Shown here piece by piece: positions 52,818-60,558 of a DNA stretch of 63,844 nt. Made by a program: the position numbers and the translations under genes. This DNA is from an uncultured Haemophilus sp. GTDB lineage: Bacteria > Pseudomonadota > Gammaproteobacteria > Enterobacterales > Pasteurellaceae. The stretch's first letter is position 1, and every line of letters starts with the position of its first letter. The notes under the pieces are model-generated. The model did no database searches. It was not told where the DNA came from and saw nothing but the letters and a program-made list of their open reading frames with translations. The DNA lies in contig CAJLFU010000005.1 of NCBI GenBank assembly GCA_905205995.1, forward strand, positions 1-63,844. The letters are read 5' to 3'.

Positions 52818-54032
52818 ATGAATAAAACATTGGGAAGTACCTTAATTACCTCAGGGACGATGATTGGCGCAGGGATGCTTGCTATGCCTCTCACATCTGC
52901 TGGAATAGGTTTTACGTTTACAGTCGTTCTACTTATTCTTTTATGGATCCTACTCACTTATAGCGCATTATTATTTGTTGAGGTTTATCAAACCGCTGAA
53001 CATGATGCCGGCATTGGTACACTTGCTGCACAATATTTTGGCCGACCAGGACGAATTGTCGCAACTAGCGTATTAATGATTTTCCTTTATGCATTGCTTT
53101 CCGCCTATGTGACCGGTGGTGGTGCAATTCTTGCTTCAACTTTACCTGATTTTGCTGCTCCTGATTTGAAAATGAAAGGTTCTATCCTTGCATTTACAAT
53201 CTTATTTGGTGTTTTCGTAGCAATTGGTACAAGCTTTGTGGATGCGCTAAATCGCTTCTTATTTATTGCGATGATTGCCGCTTTATTTATCGTGCTTGGA
53301 TTGATGATCCCCGAAATTAAAATCGATAACTTAATGGCCATGCCAATTGATAAAGCCTTATTAATTTCAGCTAGCCCAGTTTTCTTTACCGCTTTTGGCT
53401 TCCATGGTTCGATCCCTTGCTTAAATAAATACTTAGAAGGTGATGTAAAAGCCTTAAGATTTTCGATTATTGTTGGCTCTGCAATCACATTAGTGGGTTA
53501 TGTCTTATGGCAATTCTCTACTCATGGTGTATTAAGCCAAACTCGCTTCTTAGAAATTCTTAATCAAGATCCAACATTAAATGGATTGATTGAAGCGGTT
53601 CGTGTGATTACAGGCAGTACCATTATTGCGGCTGTCGTGAAAATCTTCTCAGCCTTAGCACTGATTACCTCATTCTTAGGGGTTGCACTCGGTTTATTAG
53701 AATGTATTGATGACTTGTTAAAACGTGTATTCAATTTTTCGGCAAACCGTTTAAGTTTAGGTTTCTTAACTTTCCTTCCTCCATTGCTCTTTGCATTCTT
53801 CTACCCAGAAGGCTTCATCCTTGCATTAGGTTATGCAGGACAAATGTTTGCTTTCTATGCAGTGGTATTGCCGGCAGCATTAGTCTGGAAAGCTCGCCAT
53901 CAACATCCAAACTTACCTTATCGTGTGCCTGGTGGTTCAGGGGTTCTACTCTTTGTCTCAATTTTAGGGACTATTATTGTGTGTATCCCATTCCTAATTA
54001 AATTAGGTGTGTTGCCTCCAGTAGTGGGTTAA
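52818..54032 (+). CDS. tyrP: tyrosine-specific transporter, HAAAP family
   Basis: 404 residues (E. coli TyrP 403), 11 membrane helices. N-terminal GSTLITSGTMIGAGMLAMP and FFTAFGFHGSIPCLNKYLEGD are family signatures. Brings tyrosine across the inner membrane. Position right after tpl makes a tyrosine uptake/degradation pair, as tutB-tpl in Erwinia herbicola (by memory). Strong AAAGGAG site. Confidence 0.92.
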   Translation: MNKTLGSTLITSGTMIGAGMLAMPLTSAGIGFTFTVVLLILLWILLTYSALLFVEVYQTAEHDAGIGTLAAQYFGRPGRIVATSVLMIFLYALLSAYVTGGGAILASTLPDFAAPDLKMKGSILAFTILFGVFVAIGTSFVDALNRFLFIAMIAALFIVLGLMIPEIKIDNLMAMPIDKALLISASPVFFTAFGFHGSIPCLNKYLEGDVKALRFSIIVGSAITLVGYVLWQFSTHGVLSQTRFLEILNQDPTLNGLIEAVRVITGSTIIAAVVKIFSALALITSFLGVALGLLECIDDLLKRVFNFSANRLSLGFLTFLPPLLFAFFYPEGFILALGYAGQMFAFYAVVLPAALVWKARHQHPNLPYRVPGGSGVLLFVSILGTIIVCIPFLIKLGVLPPVVG

Positions 54033-54052
54033 TAACAGGGATTAGAATAAAA

Positions 54053-54090
54053 AGTGCGGTTAAAAATCAGCGTATTTTTAACCGCACTTA
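54053..54090. terminator. uptake-pair terminator after tyrP
   Basis: AAGTGCGGTTAAAAAT / ATTTTTAACCGCACTT, perfect 16 bp with a 6-nt loop; between convergent tyrP and a lipoprotein gene. Confidence 0.85.
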
Positions 54091-54119
54091 TTTGTTGATA
54101 TAAGACCATAAAGAATGGA

Positions 54120-54551
54120 TTAGATATTGTTGCTTTTATCTAAATAAGATTTATTTTTTAATAATTTTCCCTCTTTACTAAAAAACAACTCAATATAAAA
54201 GTCACGTCTATTACCTAAGTAACCTTCACCTTTTTTATAGAGTGCAAATAGTTTATTATCTGTTTTTTCTAAAATTTCAAATTGGTTCGAAATTAAATCA
54301 CTTATTTCTTTCTTATCCATTCCTGAATGAAGGTATTTGGTGACAATATGACTAACATCCGCACGTTGACTTGCAATATCAGTAATACGGGTTTTAAAAA
54401 CCTCATCTAGCATCAAGTTTAAATCTGTTGCATTACTTTTTCTGTCTGAAATTGAAGATTGAATCTCAGAATGATTCTTATAGCCACTCGCTTCGCAGCC
54501 AATTGAAACTAGGGAAAGTAGAGCAAGGGATATTGTGAGTAATTTTTTCAT
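54120..54551 (-). CDS. lipoprotein of unknown function
   Basis: 143 residues. Signal peptide with lipobox VSIGC. Mature part is helical and charged (IQSSISDRKSNATDLNLMLD, then DKKEISDLISNQFEIL) and ends in a beta-rich part (GYLGNRRDFYIELFFSKEG). No family recognised. 28 nt downstream of another lipoprotein gene on the same strand; both proteins place a short helix, then a two-strand end, so they may be distant paralogues. Confidence 0.7.
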   Translation of the reverse strand: MKKLLTISLALLSLVSIGCEASGYKNHSEIQSSISDRKSNATDLNLMLDEVFKTRITDIASQRADVSHIVTKYLHSGMDKKEISDLISNQFEILEKTDNKLFALYKKGEGYLGNRRDFYIELFFSKEGKLLKNKSYLDKSNNI

Positions 54552-54579
54552 GTTAAGTACCTTTTATATTTCTTGGGTT

Positions 54580-54993
54580 TCAGTTTTCAGTATCTTCTAC
54601 AATTTGATATTCAAGAACTAACGAATCTATTCCTTTTTTAGGTGAAATAACAATATGATAAATGCGTTTTGCTCGACCACTTCCTGAGCTATGTCCAGTA
54701 AGTTTCGTTCTAATATATCCTGAATACTCGCAAATTTCTTTTCCTGCTTCACAAGTCATGCCCATTTTGGAAACCGCTTTTTTGATGCTATCAGCATGAT
54801 TATCACCATCCAAATGAGCATAAATCAATTTGCTTAGCGCTTCTTTTTCCGGCTCATTAGGAAATCTTTTCGTAATATATTCTTTAATTTCCCCTTGAGG
54901 TAAATTATCGTAATTAACGGTCATTCTGGGAAAACCTAAATCACAAGCTGTTAAAAGAAGAGATAACCCTAAAATAATAGTGCCTTTTTGCAT
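54580..54993 (-). CDS. lipoprotein of unknown function
   Basis: 137 residues. Lipobox LLTAC after a 17-residue signal. Mature part MTVNYDNLPQGEIKEYITKR, an HLDGDNHADSIKKAVSKMG segment with Cys in MTCEAGKEICEYSG (two Cys, likely disulfide), then a strand-rich end. Upstream partner of the gene at 54120. The 209 bp upstream contain no further gene. Confidence 0.7.
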   Translation of the reverse strand: MQKGTIILGLSLLLTACDLGFPRMTVNYDNLPQGEIKEYITKRFPNEPEKEALSKLIYAHLDGDNHADSIKKAVSKMGMTCEAGKEICEYSGYIRTKLTGHSSGSGRAKRIYHIVISPKKGIDSLVLEYQIVEDTEN

Positions 54994-55202
54994 ATTAAAA
55001 TACCTTTAATTGATAGCAACTCAAGGCATTATAGCAATAAAAATTTATTTTCTGATAATAAATCATTCTATTATTTTGGGTAATTACAGAGGAAAATTAT
55101 CTTGTTCTAAATAATATGAAAAGAACATAAAGAATGAGATAGGTAGGGCGTGAAACGTTGCTTTATACACATTTTTAGCATAATTAGGCTGTTATTCTAA
55201 CG

Positions 55203-55880
55203 CTATACTTTCTCTTTGATTGCTTTGAGATAGCGATATACACTAGGTTCTGAGATTTTTAAATATTTAGCGACCATCGGAATGGCACCTTTGATATTGA
55301 AAATACCCTTATCAAATAAGACTTGAACGGCGTTTTCCCGCTGCCTTAGACTGAGTGGTTTATCGGAATGTAATAGGGTGAAATCAAGGTATTCACAAAG
55401 GATATCTTCTATGGAGTTTTCGAGTTTTTCTTTATTAATTATTTCGGCCTCTTCCATTTCGGCAAAGGCAGCATCAATACCTAAAACATTAACGAAGTTT
55501 CCAAGGTTTTCCAGCGAAATTAATTTGGTCATCACATCAACCAACTCAGAGGTATCATGATTAATACAAAGGATGCCTTCTAGTTTATCCCCATTTTTAA
55601 TGAAATAAGTTGCACCTCGAATGACCTTTTCGGAATCAGCCACCGCTTTGTAGTTAAAGATAAAATCTTTATCTAAATACACTTTATCCTGCAACAAACT
55701 TGAAGCAAAAGAGCTAAGTGGAGAGGAAAGGGTCCGCCCGCTAACATGGCTATTCGCAATGGCTTCCATATGAGCCTTATTCTTATCAAAAGAATGAAAT
55801 ACGACTTCGTATTTAGGGCCGAGAACATTTCCCAAAAAATGGGTTAGACCAATAAAATATTTCTTTTGTACATTGTTCAT
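55203..55880 (-). CDS. YheO-type transcriptional regulator (PAS-like + HTH)
   Basis: 225 residues. N-terminal ~120: YheO/PAS-like sensor (FIGLTHFLGNVLGPKYEVVFHS, ILCINHDTSEL). C-terminal HTH of the DauR type (FDKGIFNIKGAIPMVAKYLK, ISEPSVYRYLKAIKEKV). Related proteins (DauR, TfoS-like YheO) respond to small ligands such as amino acids. Not adjacent to a clear target; the nearest catabolic operon is tpl-tyrP. Strong ribosome site not evident. Confidence 0.8.
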   Translation of the reverse strand: MNNVQKKYFIGLTHFLGNVLGPKYEVVFHSFDKNKAHMEAIANSHVSGRTLSSPLSSFASSLLQDKVYLDKDFIFNYKAVADSEKVIRGATYFIKNGDKLEGILCINHDTSELVDVMTKLISLENLGNFVNVLGIDAAFAEMEEAEIINKEKLENSIEDILCEYLDFTLLHSDKPLSLRQRENAVQVLFDKGIFNIKGAIPMVAKYLKISEPSVYRYLKAIKEKV

Positions 55881-56007
55881 ATCGAGCCAATCTCATTAAT
55901 TACCATTTGCTTGTTGTGGCTATTTTATAGTCACTTATTTTTTATAGCAAATACATTGTAAAAAACGACAGGTTATCTGTGGTGTTTTGTTTTAAGTGAG
56001 TCTTATA

Positions 56008-56168
56008 ATGCTTATTTCAAGAAAACCTTATAATTTCACATCCAACTTCGCGTAAGCACGTTCTACTTTTTCCAAGGCTTTTTCCACGGAAACATCTCGA
56101 GCGAGTAACACACCTAAACAGCGATGACCATTGACTTCGCCTTTGCCGAAAATGCGAATATTACTATT
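56008..56168 (-). pseudogene. duplicated 3' end of purT
   Basis: ~160 bp nearly identical to 57010-57169. In frame it gives NIRIFGKGEVNGHRCLGVLL, then ARD-SVEKAL-KVERAYAKLD and the same stop as PurT. No 5' part; upstream in the frame (56169-56222) is unrelated sequence. With the true purT end it makes direct repeats around an ~840-bp segment. Confidence 0.88.
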
Positions 56169-56219
56169 AAACCTAAACCCTGCATTGGTGTATAGTAAAG
56201 ATTCCGATAGCCAATCTAG

Positions 56220-56534
56220 CACACTAAAGAATGGGAAACAGGTAAAGAAAGAATAACTTCAGATGGTTCAATTCGTATTGAGAATCATGCTAGTGACCCA
56301 GTAGGTAGTATGCCGATTTTATTGGGAGGAAACCCTGCAACGACATCTGAAAATAATCTCAATAAAGGTTGGATTGCACGTATTAGCGATATATTTGGTG
56401 ACAATTCATCAGTACATAATTGCTATGGACTAGGGCAAAGACAATGCGTTATTGATGGATATCGAACGAAGGGAGATCTAAAAATGGGAAATGAGCAAAC
56501 CATTTTTAATTTAAATAAATCAAAAGGAGAATGA
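56220..56534 (+). pseudogene. orphan C-terminal fragment of a larger protein
   Basis: An open frame from just after a stop (56217) to TGA at 56534. It encodes TKEWETGKERITSDGSIRIE... and ends NEQTIFNLNKSKGE, with no plausible start and ribosome site; an internal ATG at 56310 could give 74 residues. The composition (HASDPVGSMPILLGGNPATT, GQRQC) fits the end of a secreted or surface protein or a polymorphic toxin, but no family is recognised. Truncated by the junction with the duplicated purT end. Confidence 0.55.
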
Positions 56535-56535
56535 T

Positions 56536-56895
56536 ATGAAGATTCTATTTTTTATATTTGGTTTGCTAACAATCAATGCTTGTTCTTTTGGAGGATTTCA
56601 ACCTCCACCACCACATGATCATTGGCGTTTGCATAATTCTAGGGTTTTATTTCCTAATTCAGATCCTCAAGGACGTATTAATTTTCTTGACAGAAGAAAA
56701 AAAGACATGTCGGATTGTGGTATGGATTTTGTGACAGGGGAAAGTGATAATCCTGAAGAGAATCTTTGCTTGGAAAGTAAGGGATGGTATTTGGAAGGCG
56801 GACCAATTTGTGAAGAAAGAACAATGTGGAATAGGCCAATATGTATCCAATGGCGAAAAAAACACAGCAAGCCTGATGCTAAGCCTTGGGGATAA
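56536..56895 (+). CDS. lipoprotein with C-terminal cysteine motif
   Basis: 119 residues. Lipobox TINAC after a 15-residue signal. Mature: SFGGFQPPPPHDHWRLHNSR, then DMSDCGMDF, ENLCLESKGWYLEGGPICEER. The LCLESKGW segment resembles the C-x-x-KG-aromatic end of the small lipoproteins at 50028 and 50548. Five mature cysteines besides the lipid one suggest disulfides in the periplasm. Starts 1 nt after the orphan fragment with AAGGAG; possibly its former partner. Confidence 0.75.
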   Translation: MKILFFIFGLLTINACSFGGFQPPPPHDHWRLHNSRVLFPNSDPQGRINFLDRRKKDMSDCGMDFVTGESDNPEENLCLESKGWYLEGGPICEERTMWNRPICIQWRKKHSKPDAKPWG

Positions 56896-56939
56896 ATAAT
56901 ACAGAAGTATTTTAAGCAGAGTACGATTTAACTCGATAC

Positions 56940-57000
56940 AAAGTGCGGTCAATTTTCAAAGAGTTTTAAAACTTTTCAAAAATTGACTGCACTTTTTGTA
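56940..57000. terminator. long uptake-signal hairpin, copy 2
   Basis: AAAGTGCGGTCAATTTT ... AAAATTGACTGCACTTT, nearly identical over ~65 bp to 50882-50946 including the loop. Terminator for the lipoprotein and, in reverse, for purT. Confidence 0.85.
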
Positions 57001-57029
57001 TTTTCAACGATGCTTATGTTAAGCAAACT

Positions 57030-58211
57030 TTATAATTTCACATCCAACTTCGCGTAAGCACGTTCTACTTTTTTCAATGCTTTTTCTACGGAAATATCAC
57101 GGGCAAGTAACACACCTAAACGGCGATGGCCATTGACTTCGCCTTTGCCGAAAATGCGGATATTGGTGTTTGGTTCAGCCAATACTTCGGCGATATTGCC
57201 AAATTGCACGTTTTTCGATTGACCTTCCACCACAATGGCTTTTGAGGCTGATGGGCTAATAAGGGTGATTTCTGGAATCGGTAAGCCTAAAATCGCACGG
57301 GCGTGTAAGGCGAATTCGGATAATTCTTGAGAAATCAGCGTGACCATGCCGGTATCATGTGGGCGAGGGGAGACTTCATTGAAGATAACCTCATCACCAC
57401 ACACAAACATTTCCACGCCGAAAATACCGCGACCACCTAATGCGGTGGTAATTTTTTCTGCCACGTCTTGTGCTTTTTTCAAGGCTGCATCAGACATGGC
57501 TTGTGGCTGCCAAGATTCGCGATAGTCGCCATCTTCTTGACGATGGCCAATTGGCGCTAAGAAGCTGGTGCCGTTGATGTGGCGAACGGTGAGTAAAGTG
57601 ATTTCATAATCGAATTTAACAAATCCTTCTACAATCACGCGTCCCGCGCCTGCTCGACCACCTTGTTGAGCGTAATCCCAGGCTTTTTGTAAGTCGTCTT
57701 TGGATTTTAAAATACTTTGGCCGTGGCCAGAAGAGGACATAATCGGTTTTACCACGCAAGGAATACCGATTTTTTCAACCGCACTTTGGAAGTCAGCAAA
57801 GTTATCGACAAATTGATAAGGTGAGGTTGGCAATTTAAGCTCTTCAGCCGCTAAACGGCGAATGCCTTCGCGATTCATCGTCAGCTTGGTGGCTTTGGCG
57901 GTAGGAACAACATTAAAACCCGCTTTTTCTAATTCGACTAGCGTATCAGTCGCGATAGCTTCCACTTCCGGCACAATGTAATCAGGGCGCTCTTTTTCCA
58001 CTAAGGCTTTGAGTGCGGCACCATCTAGCATGGAAATCGTATAAGCACGATGTGCCACTTGTTGTGCTGGGGCATTTTCATAACGATCGACGGCAATCAC
58101 TTCCACGCCTAAACGTTGTAATTCAATCACCACCTCTTTGCCCAGTTCACCAGAGCCAAGCATCATCACTTTAATAGCATTCGGGGTTAATGCTGTACCT
58201 AAGGTTGTCAT
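57030..58211 (-). CDS. purT: formate-dependent phosphoribosylglycinamide formyltransferase 2
   Basis: 393 residues (E. coli PurT 392). ATP-grasp fold: N-terminal MMLGSGELGKEVVIELQRLG, ATP-grasp core CVVKPIMSSSGHGQS and GVEMFVCGDEVIFNEVSPRPHDTGMVTL. Converts GAR to FGAR with formate and ATP in purine synthesis. 9 nt downstream of luxS on the same strand. Its 3' end was copied 1 kb further downstream (56008-56168). Confidence 0.96.
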   Translation of the reverse strand: MTTLGTALTPNAIKVMMLGSGELGKEVVIELQRLGVEVIAVDRYENAPAQQVAHRAYTISMLDGAALKALVEKERPDYIVPEVEAIATDTLVELEKAGFNVVPTAKATKLTMNREGIRRLAAEELKLPTSPYQFVDNFADFQSAVEKIGIPCVVKPIMSSSGHGQSILKSKDDLQKAWDYAQQGGRAGAGRVIVEGFVKFDYEITLLTVRHINGTSFLAPIGHRQEDGDYRESWQPQAMSDAALKKAQDVAEKITTALGGRGIFGVEMFVCGDEVIFNEVSPRPHDTGMVTLISQELSEFALHARAILGLPIPEITLISPSASKAIVVEGQSKNVQFGNIAEVLAEPNTNIRIFGKGEVNGHRRLGVLLARDISVEKALKKVERAYAKLDVKL

Positions 58212-58220
58212 GTTGTGTCC

Positions 58221-58724
58221 TTATTTTAAGAAAGATTCATCAAGTGCTAAATCGTCATTTTTATTAATCCCCACACCGCGAGCAATCACATTTTTAGCAA
58301 TTTCATGTGCTTCTTCTAAAGAATGCTCGGTGTAAGTTCCGCATTGGTATTCGTTTAATTCAGGAATTTGGTTTTGATCTTGCACGGTTAAAATATCTTT
58401 CATAGAAGCTAACCATGCATCAGCCACTTGTTGCTCGTTTGGTGTGCCAATTAATGACATGTAAAAACCTGTGCGACAGCCCATTGGGGAGATATCGATG
58501 ATTTCCACATTGTTATTGTTTAAATGGTCACGCATAAAGCCCGCAAATAAATGCTCAAGGGTGTGAATCCCTTTTGGTGGGAGAATTTCTTTGTTTGGAA
58601 TGCAAAAACGAAGATCAAAAACAGTGATGTCATCGCCCTTTGGGGTACGCATCGTTTTGGCAACGCGCACGGCAGGTGCGTTCATACGGGTGTGATCCAC
58701 TTTAAAACTATCGAGTAATGGCAT
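58221..58724 (-). CDS. luxS: S-ribosylhomocysteine lyase (AI-2 synthase)
   Basis: 167 residues from MPLLDSFKVDH (58724; AAGGAA site). Zinc site HTLEH plus Cys in GTYTEHS/YQCGTYTE. Cleaves S-ribosylhomocysteine to homocysteine and DPD, the AI-2 precursor. Upstream on the opposite strand lies a small-RNA-like unit (58838-58913), the same arrangement as luxS/micA in E. coli. Confidence 0.96.
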   Translation of the reverse strand: MPLLDSFKVDHTRMNAPAVRVAKTMRTPKGDDITVFDLRFCIPNKEILPPKGIHTLEHLFAGFMRDHLNNNNVEIIDISPMGCRTGFYMSLIGTPNEQQVADAWLASMKDILTVQDQNQIPELNEYQCGTYTEHSLEEAHEIAKNVIARGVGINKNDDLALDESFLK

Positions 58725-58805
58725 ATTTATTTCCTTGAAAATCAGTGATTTGTAAATTAATTGCAAGTTTTTGTAAATTTTTTTACATTTTTTTACAATT
58801 TCTTT

Positions 58806-58832
58806 GAACTTTTCTTTTTAGCGTCGGTCTTA
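58806..58832 (+). promoter_or_regulatory. sigma-E-type promoter
   Basis: GAACTT (58806-58811), 15-nt spacer, GTCTTA (58827-58832). The sigma-E consensus is GGAACTT-N15/16-GTCTAA; only the last-but-one base of the -10 and the first base of the -35 (T for G) differ. Directed away from luxS toward the small RNA below. Confidence 0.7.
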
Positions 58833-58837
58833 TAGAA

Positions 58838-58913
58838 CAAGCAACTTGCAGTTGTTTTAATAAAATTGGTTCCTTAGGTTATTTGCCCCTTACTTGATAA
58901 GGGGCGTTTTTTT
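58838..58913 (+). ncRNA. candidate MicA-like small RNA
   Basis: From ~5 nt after the -10 to the end of a perfect terminator (GCCCCTTA-CTTGA-TAAGGGGC, G, then seven T) gives ~76 nt; E. coli MicA is ~72. Position (divergent from luxS), sigma-E-like promoter, size and terminator all fit MicA, but primary sequence is not conserved. The single-stranded stretch TTCCTTAGG (58870-58878) could pair with ribosome sites of the CCUAAGGAA type. No + strand protein gene accounts for this terminator. The 5' end is estimated. Confidence 0.65.
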
Positions 58914-58980
58914 ATCTGTTGAATGTCAATTGGTCTTTATTCTAGCCCACAACCTGATTATGCACAAAGGCTATTCTCGG

Positions 58981-59460
58981 CTATGACACGAAAGGTAAAC
59001 TGAAAAAGAGCAAGGCAATATAACGCAGTCCTTTTCCAATTGTCATAAAAATCAAACAACTTAGCCAATTCAATCGAAGCCAACCGGCTACCGCACAAAA
59101 CACATCCCCGACAATAGGCAACCAGCTTAATAATAAAGTGATGGCACCATAGCGTTGTATTTTGTTTATCGCCCATAAAGTGCGGTCATTTTTACTGTCA
59201 ATTTTCGGAAACCATCGCCCAATCCAGTAGGTGGTGAGGCTGCCAAGTGTATTGCCTGCAGTTGCCAGAAAAACAAGCCAAAAAATATCCGCACTTAATA
59301 ATGAACCGACCAATACTTTTGGTGCAGCAAGGGAGACAAACACAATTTCTGAATTACCTGGCAAAATGGTGGCACTTAAGAAAGCGCTGAAAAACATCAA
59401 CCACAAGCCATGGGTTTGCCAAAAATCAGCCAAAAAGCTGAAAGAGAAAATGTCCCACAT
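58981..59460 (-). CDS. yqaA: YqaA, DedA-like inner-membrane protein
   Basis: 159 residues, four to five helices; signature AFLSATILPGNSEIVFVSLA, GNTLGSLTTYWIGRW and YGAITLLLSWLPIVGDVFCAVAG of SNARE-associated/DedA proteins. Members move lipids or act in membrane-potential homeostasis; role of YqaA is not established. Starts at the stop codon of yqaB (TAATG overlap). Confidence 0.88.
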   Translation of the reverse strand: MWDIFSFSFLADFWQTHGLWLMFFSAFLSATILPGNSEIVFVSLAAPKVLVGSLLSADIFWLVFLATAGNTLGSLTTYWIGRWFPKIDSKNDRTLWAINKIQRYGAITLLLSWLPIVGDVFCAVAGWLRLNWLSCLIFMTIGKGLRYIALLFFSLPFVS

Positions 59461-60059
59461 TAGGCTCTAATAATCTCACGCGTTCTGACATCAAACACAT
59501 CCATCCCTGCACTTAATCCCGCTTTTACGCCGAGATCGGCATCTTCAAAGACGATGCAACGTGATGGTTCGGCTTTTGCCAGTTCTGCGCAGCGTAAAAA
59601 GGTTTCTGGATGCGGTTTATGTTCTTTCACATCATCAGCACTGACAATGGCGTTGAAGTAATGTTTGATATCTAATTTTTTCATCAACATATCAATGATT
59701 TGGCGGTTTGAACCTGAACCAAGCGCAATTGGTTTTTGTTGATAGTAATGACGCACCACGTCAAAGGTCGGGAGTAATTTTGATTCTGTTGGAATCAATT
59801 CATAGGAAAGTTTGCGTTTTGCTTGTATGACTTCATTTAAACGTTCTTGTGGCATACCGGCATCTTGCATAATGGCTGAGGCGATAGTGCTCACGGTTGC
59901 GCCACCTAAATCATACATAATTTGGCTGTTAAAACGATAACCGAATTGTTCCCCCACCATGCTCCACGCGCGGGCGTGTACCGGCATGGTGTCGATTAAG
60001 GTGCCATCCATATCAAAAATCAAGCCATCATATTTTTCAAAAAGTCTGTTATCTATCAT
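59460..60059 (-). CDS. yqaB: HAD phosphatase YqaB (fructose-1-phosphate / 6-phosphogluconate)
   Basis: 199 residues (E. coli YqaB 188). HAD motifs: FDMDGTLIDTMP (I), LGSGSNR (II), KHKPHPETF-type EHKPHP (III) and VFEDADLGVKAGLSAGM (IV). Belongs to the beta-phosphoglucomutase-like group. Overlaps yqaA by 1 nt. Confidence 0.9.
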   Translation of the reverse strand: MIDNRLFEKYDGLIFDMDGTLIDTMPVHARAWSMVGEQFGYRFNSQIMYDLGGATVSTIASAIMQDAGMPQERLNEVIQAKRKLSYELIPTESKLLPTFDVVRHYYQQKPIALGSGSNRQIIDMLMKKLDIKHYFNAIVSADDVKEHKPHPETFLRCAELAKAEPSRCIVFEDADLGVKAGLSAGMDVFDVRTREIIRA

Positions 60060-60170
60060 TTATTGCTTTCCTAGTTCGTAAATTTTTTCACTTTGTTTCA
60101 ATTTTGTGATCTGTGCACTGGTAATTTTATGAAATAGCGGTAAAGTTATCCTATCTTAAAAAGGAATATT

Positions 60171-60536
60171 ATGTCGTTACTCAAACAATTAACCCGTTGG
60201 AAAATTCGCGGTCAGATTGATCAGGAAGTTATTGATATTATTCTGACCTTGCAAAGTCGCCTAGAGCACCATTGGCGCATTGATGTGTCTATTCCGACCG
60301 TCATCACACTCTTATTGCATATTGCCAACAGCCTTGCCCGCTTAAAACGAGGCGGTTGCGTTTCTCCGCTTCATCAATCCTTTTATGATGAAATGCAAAG
60401 TGCGGTCATTTTCCCTGATGTTTTGGAAATTCACCACGATTTGCTTTCTTTTATTCCGCAAGATATTCCCGAAGCCGAGCAGAGCTATTATCTCGCCAAT
60501 ATTTATAGCTTACTGTTGGAGCAAGATAAAAAATAA
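60171..60536 (+). CDS. small PRD-like regulatory domain protein
   Basis: 121 residues, all helical: IDQEVIDIILTLQSRLEHHW, HIANSLARLKRGG, then SFIPQDIPEAEQSYYLANIY. The pattern (a histidine helix, then IP-E-E...Y-L...Y) resembles the PTS regulation domain found in BglG antiterminators, but as a stand-alone domain. No DNA/RNA-binding part is present. Uptake signal inside. Good AAGGAA site. Confidence 0.6.
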   Translation: MSLLKQLTRWKIRGQIDQEVIDIILTLQSRLEHHWRIDVSIPTVITLLLHIANSLARLKRGGCVSPLHQSFYDEMQSAVIFPDVLEIHHDLLSFIPQDIPEAEQSYYLANIYSLLLEQDKK

Positions 60537-60555
60537 GGGCACGAAAGCCCTTATT
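60532..60555. terminator. bidirectional terminator between PRD gene and ppx
   Basis: AATAAGGGC-ACGAAA-GCCCTTATT, perfect 9 bp, including the stop codon of the PRD gene. Confidence 0.85.
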
Positions 60556-60558
60556 CTA

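Noticed and set aside
56659..56952. 97-codon minus-strand frame opposite the cysteine-rich lipoprotein
   Set aside because: Overlaps a better gene with lipobox and AAGGAG site; composition is that of a shadow frame.
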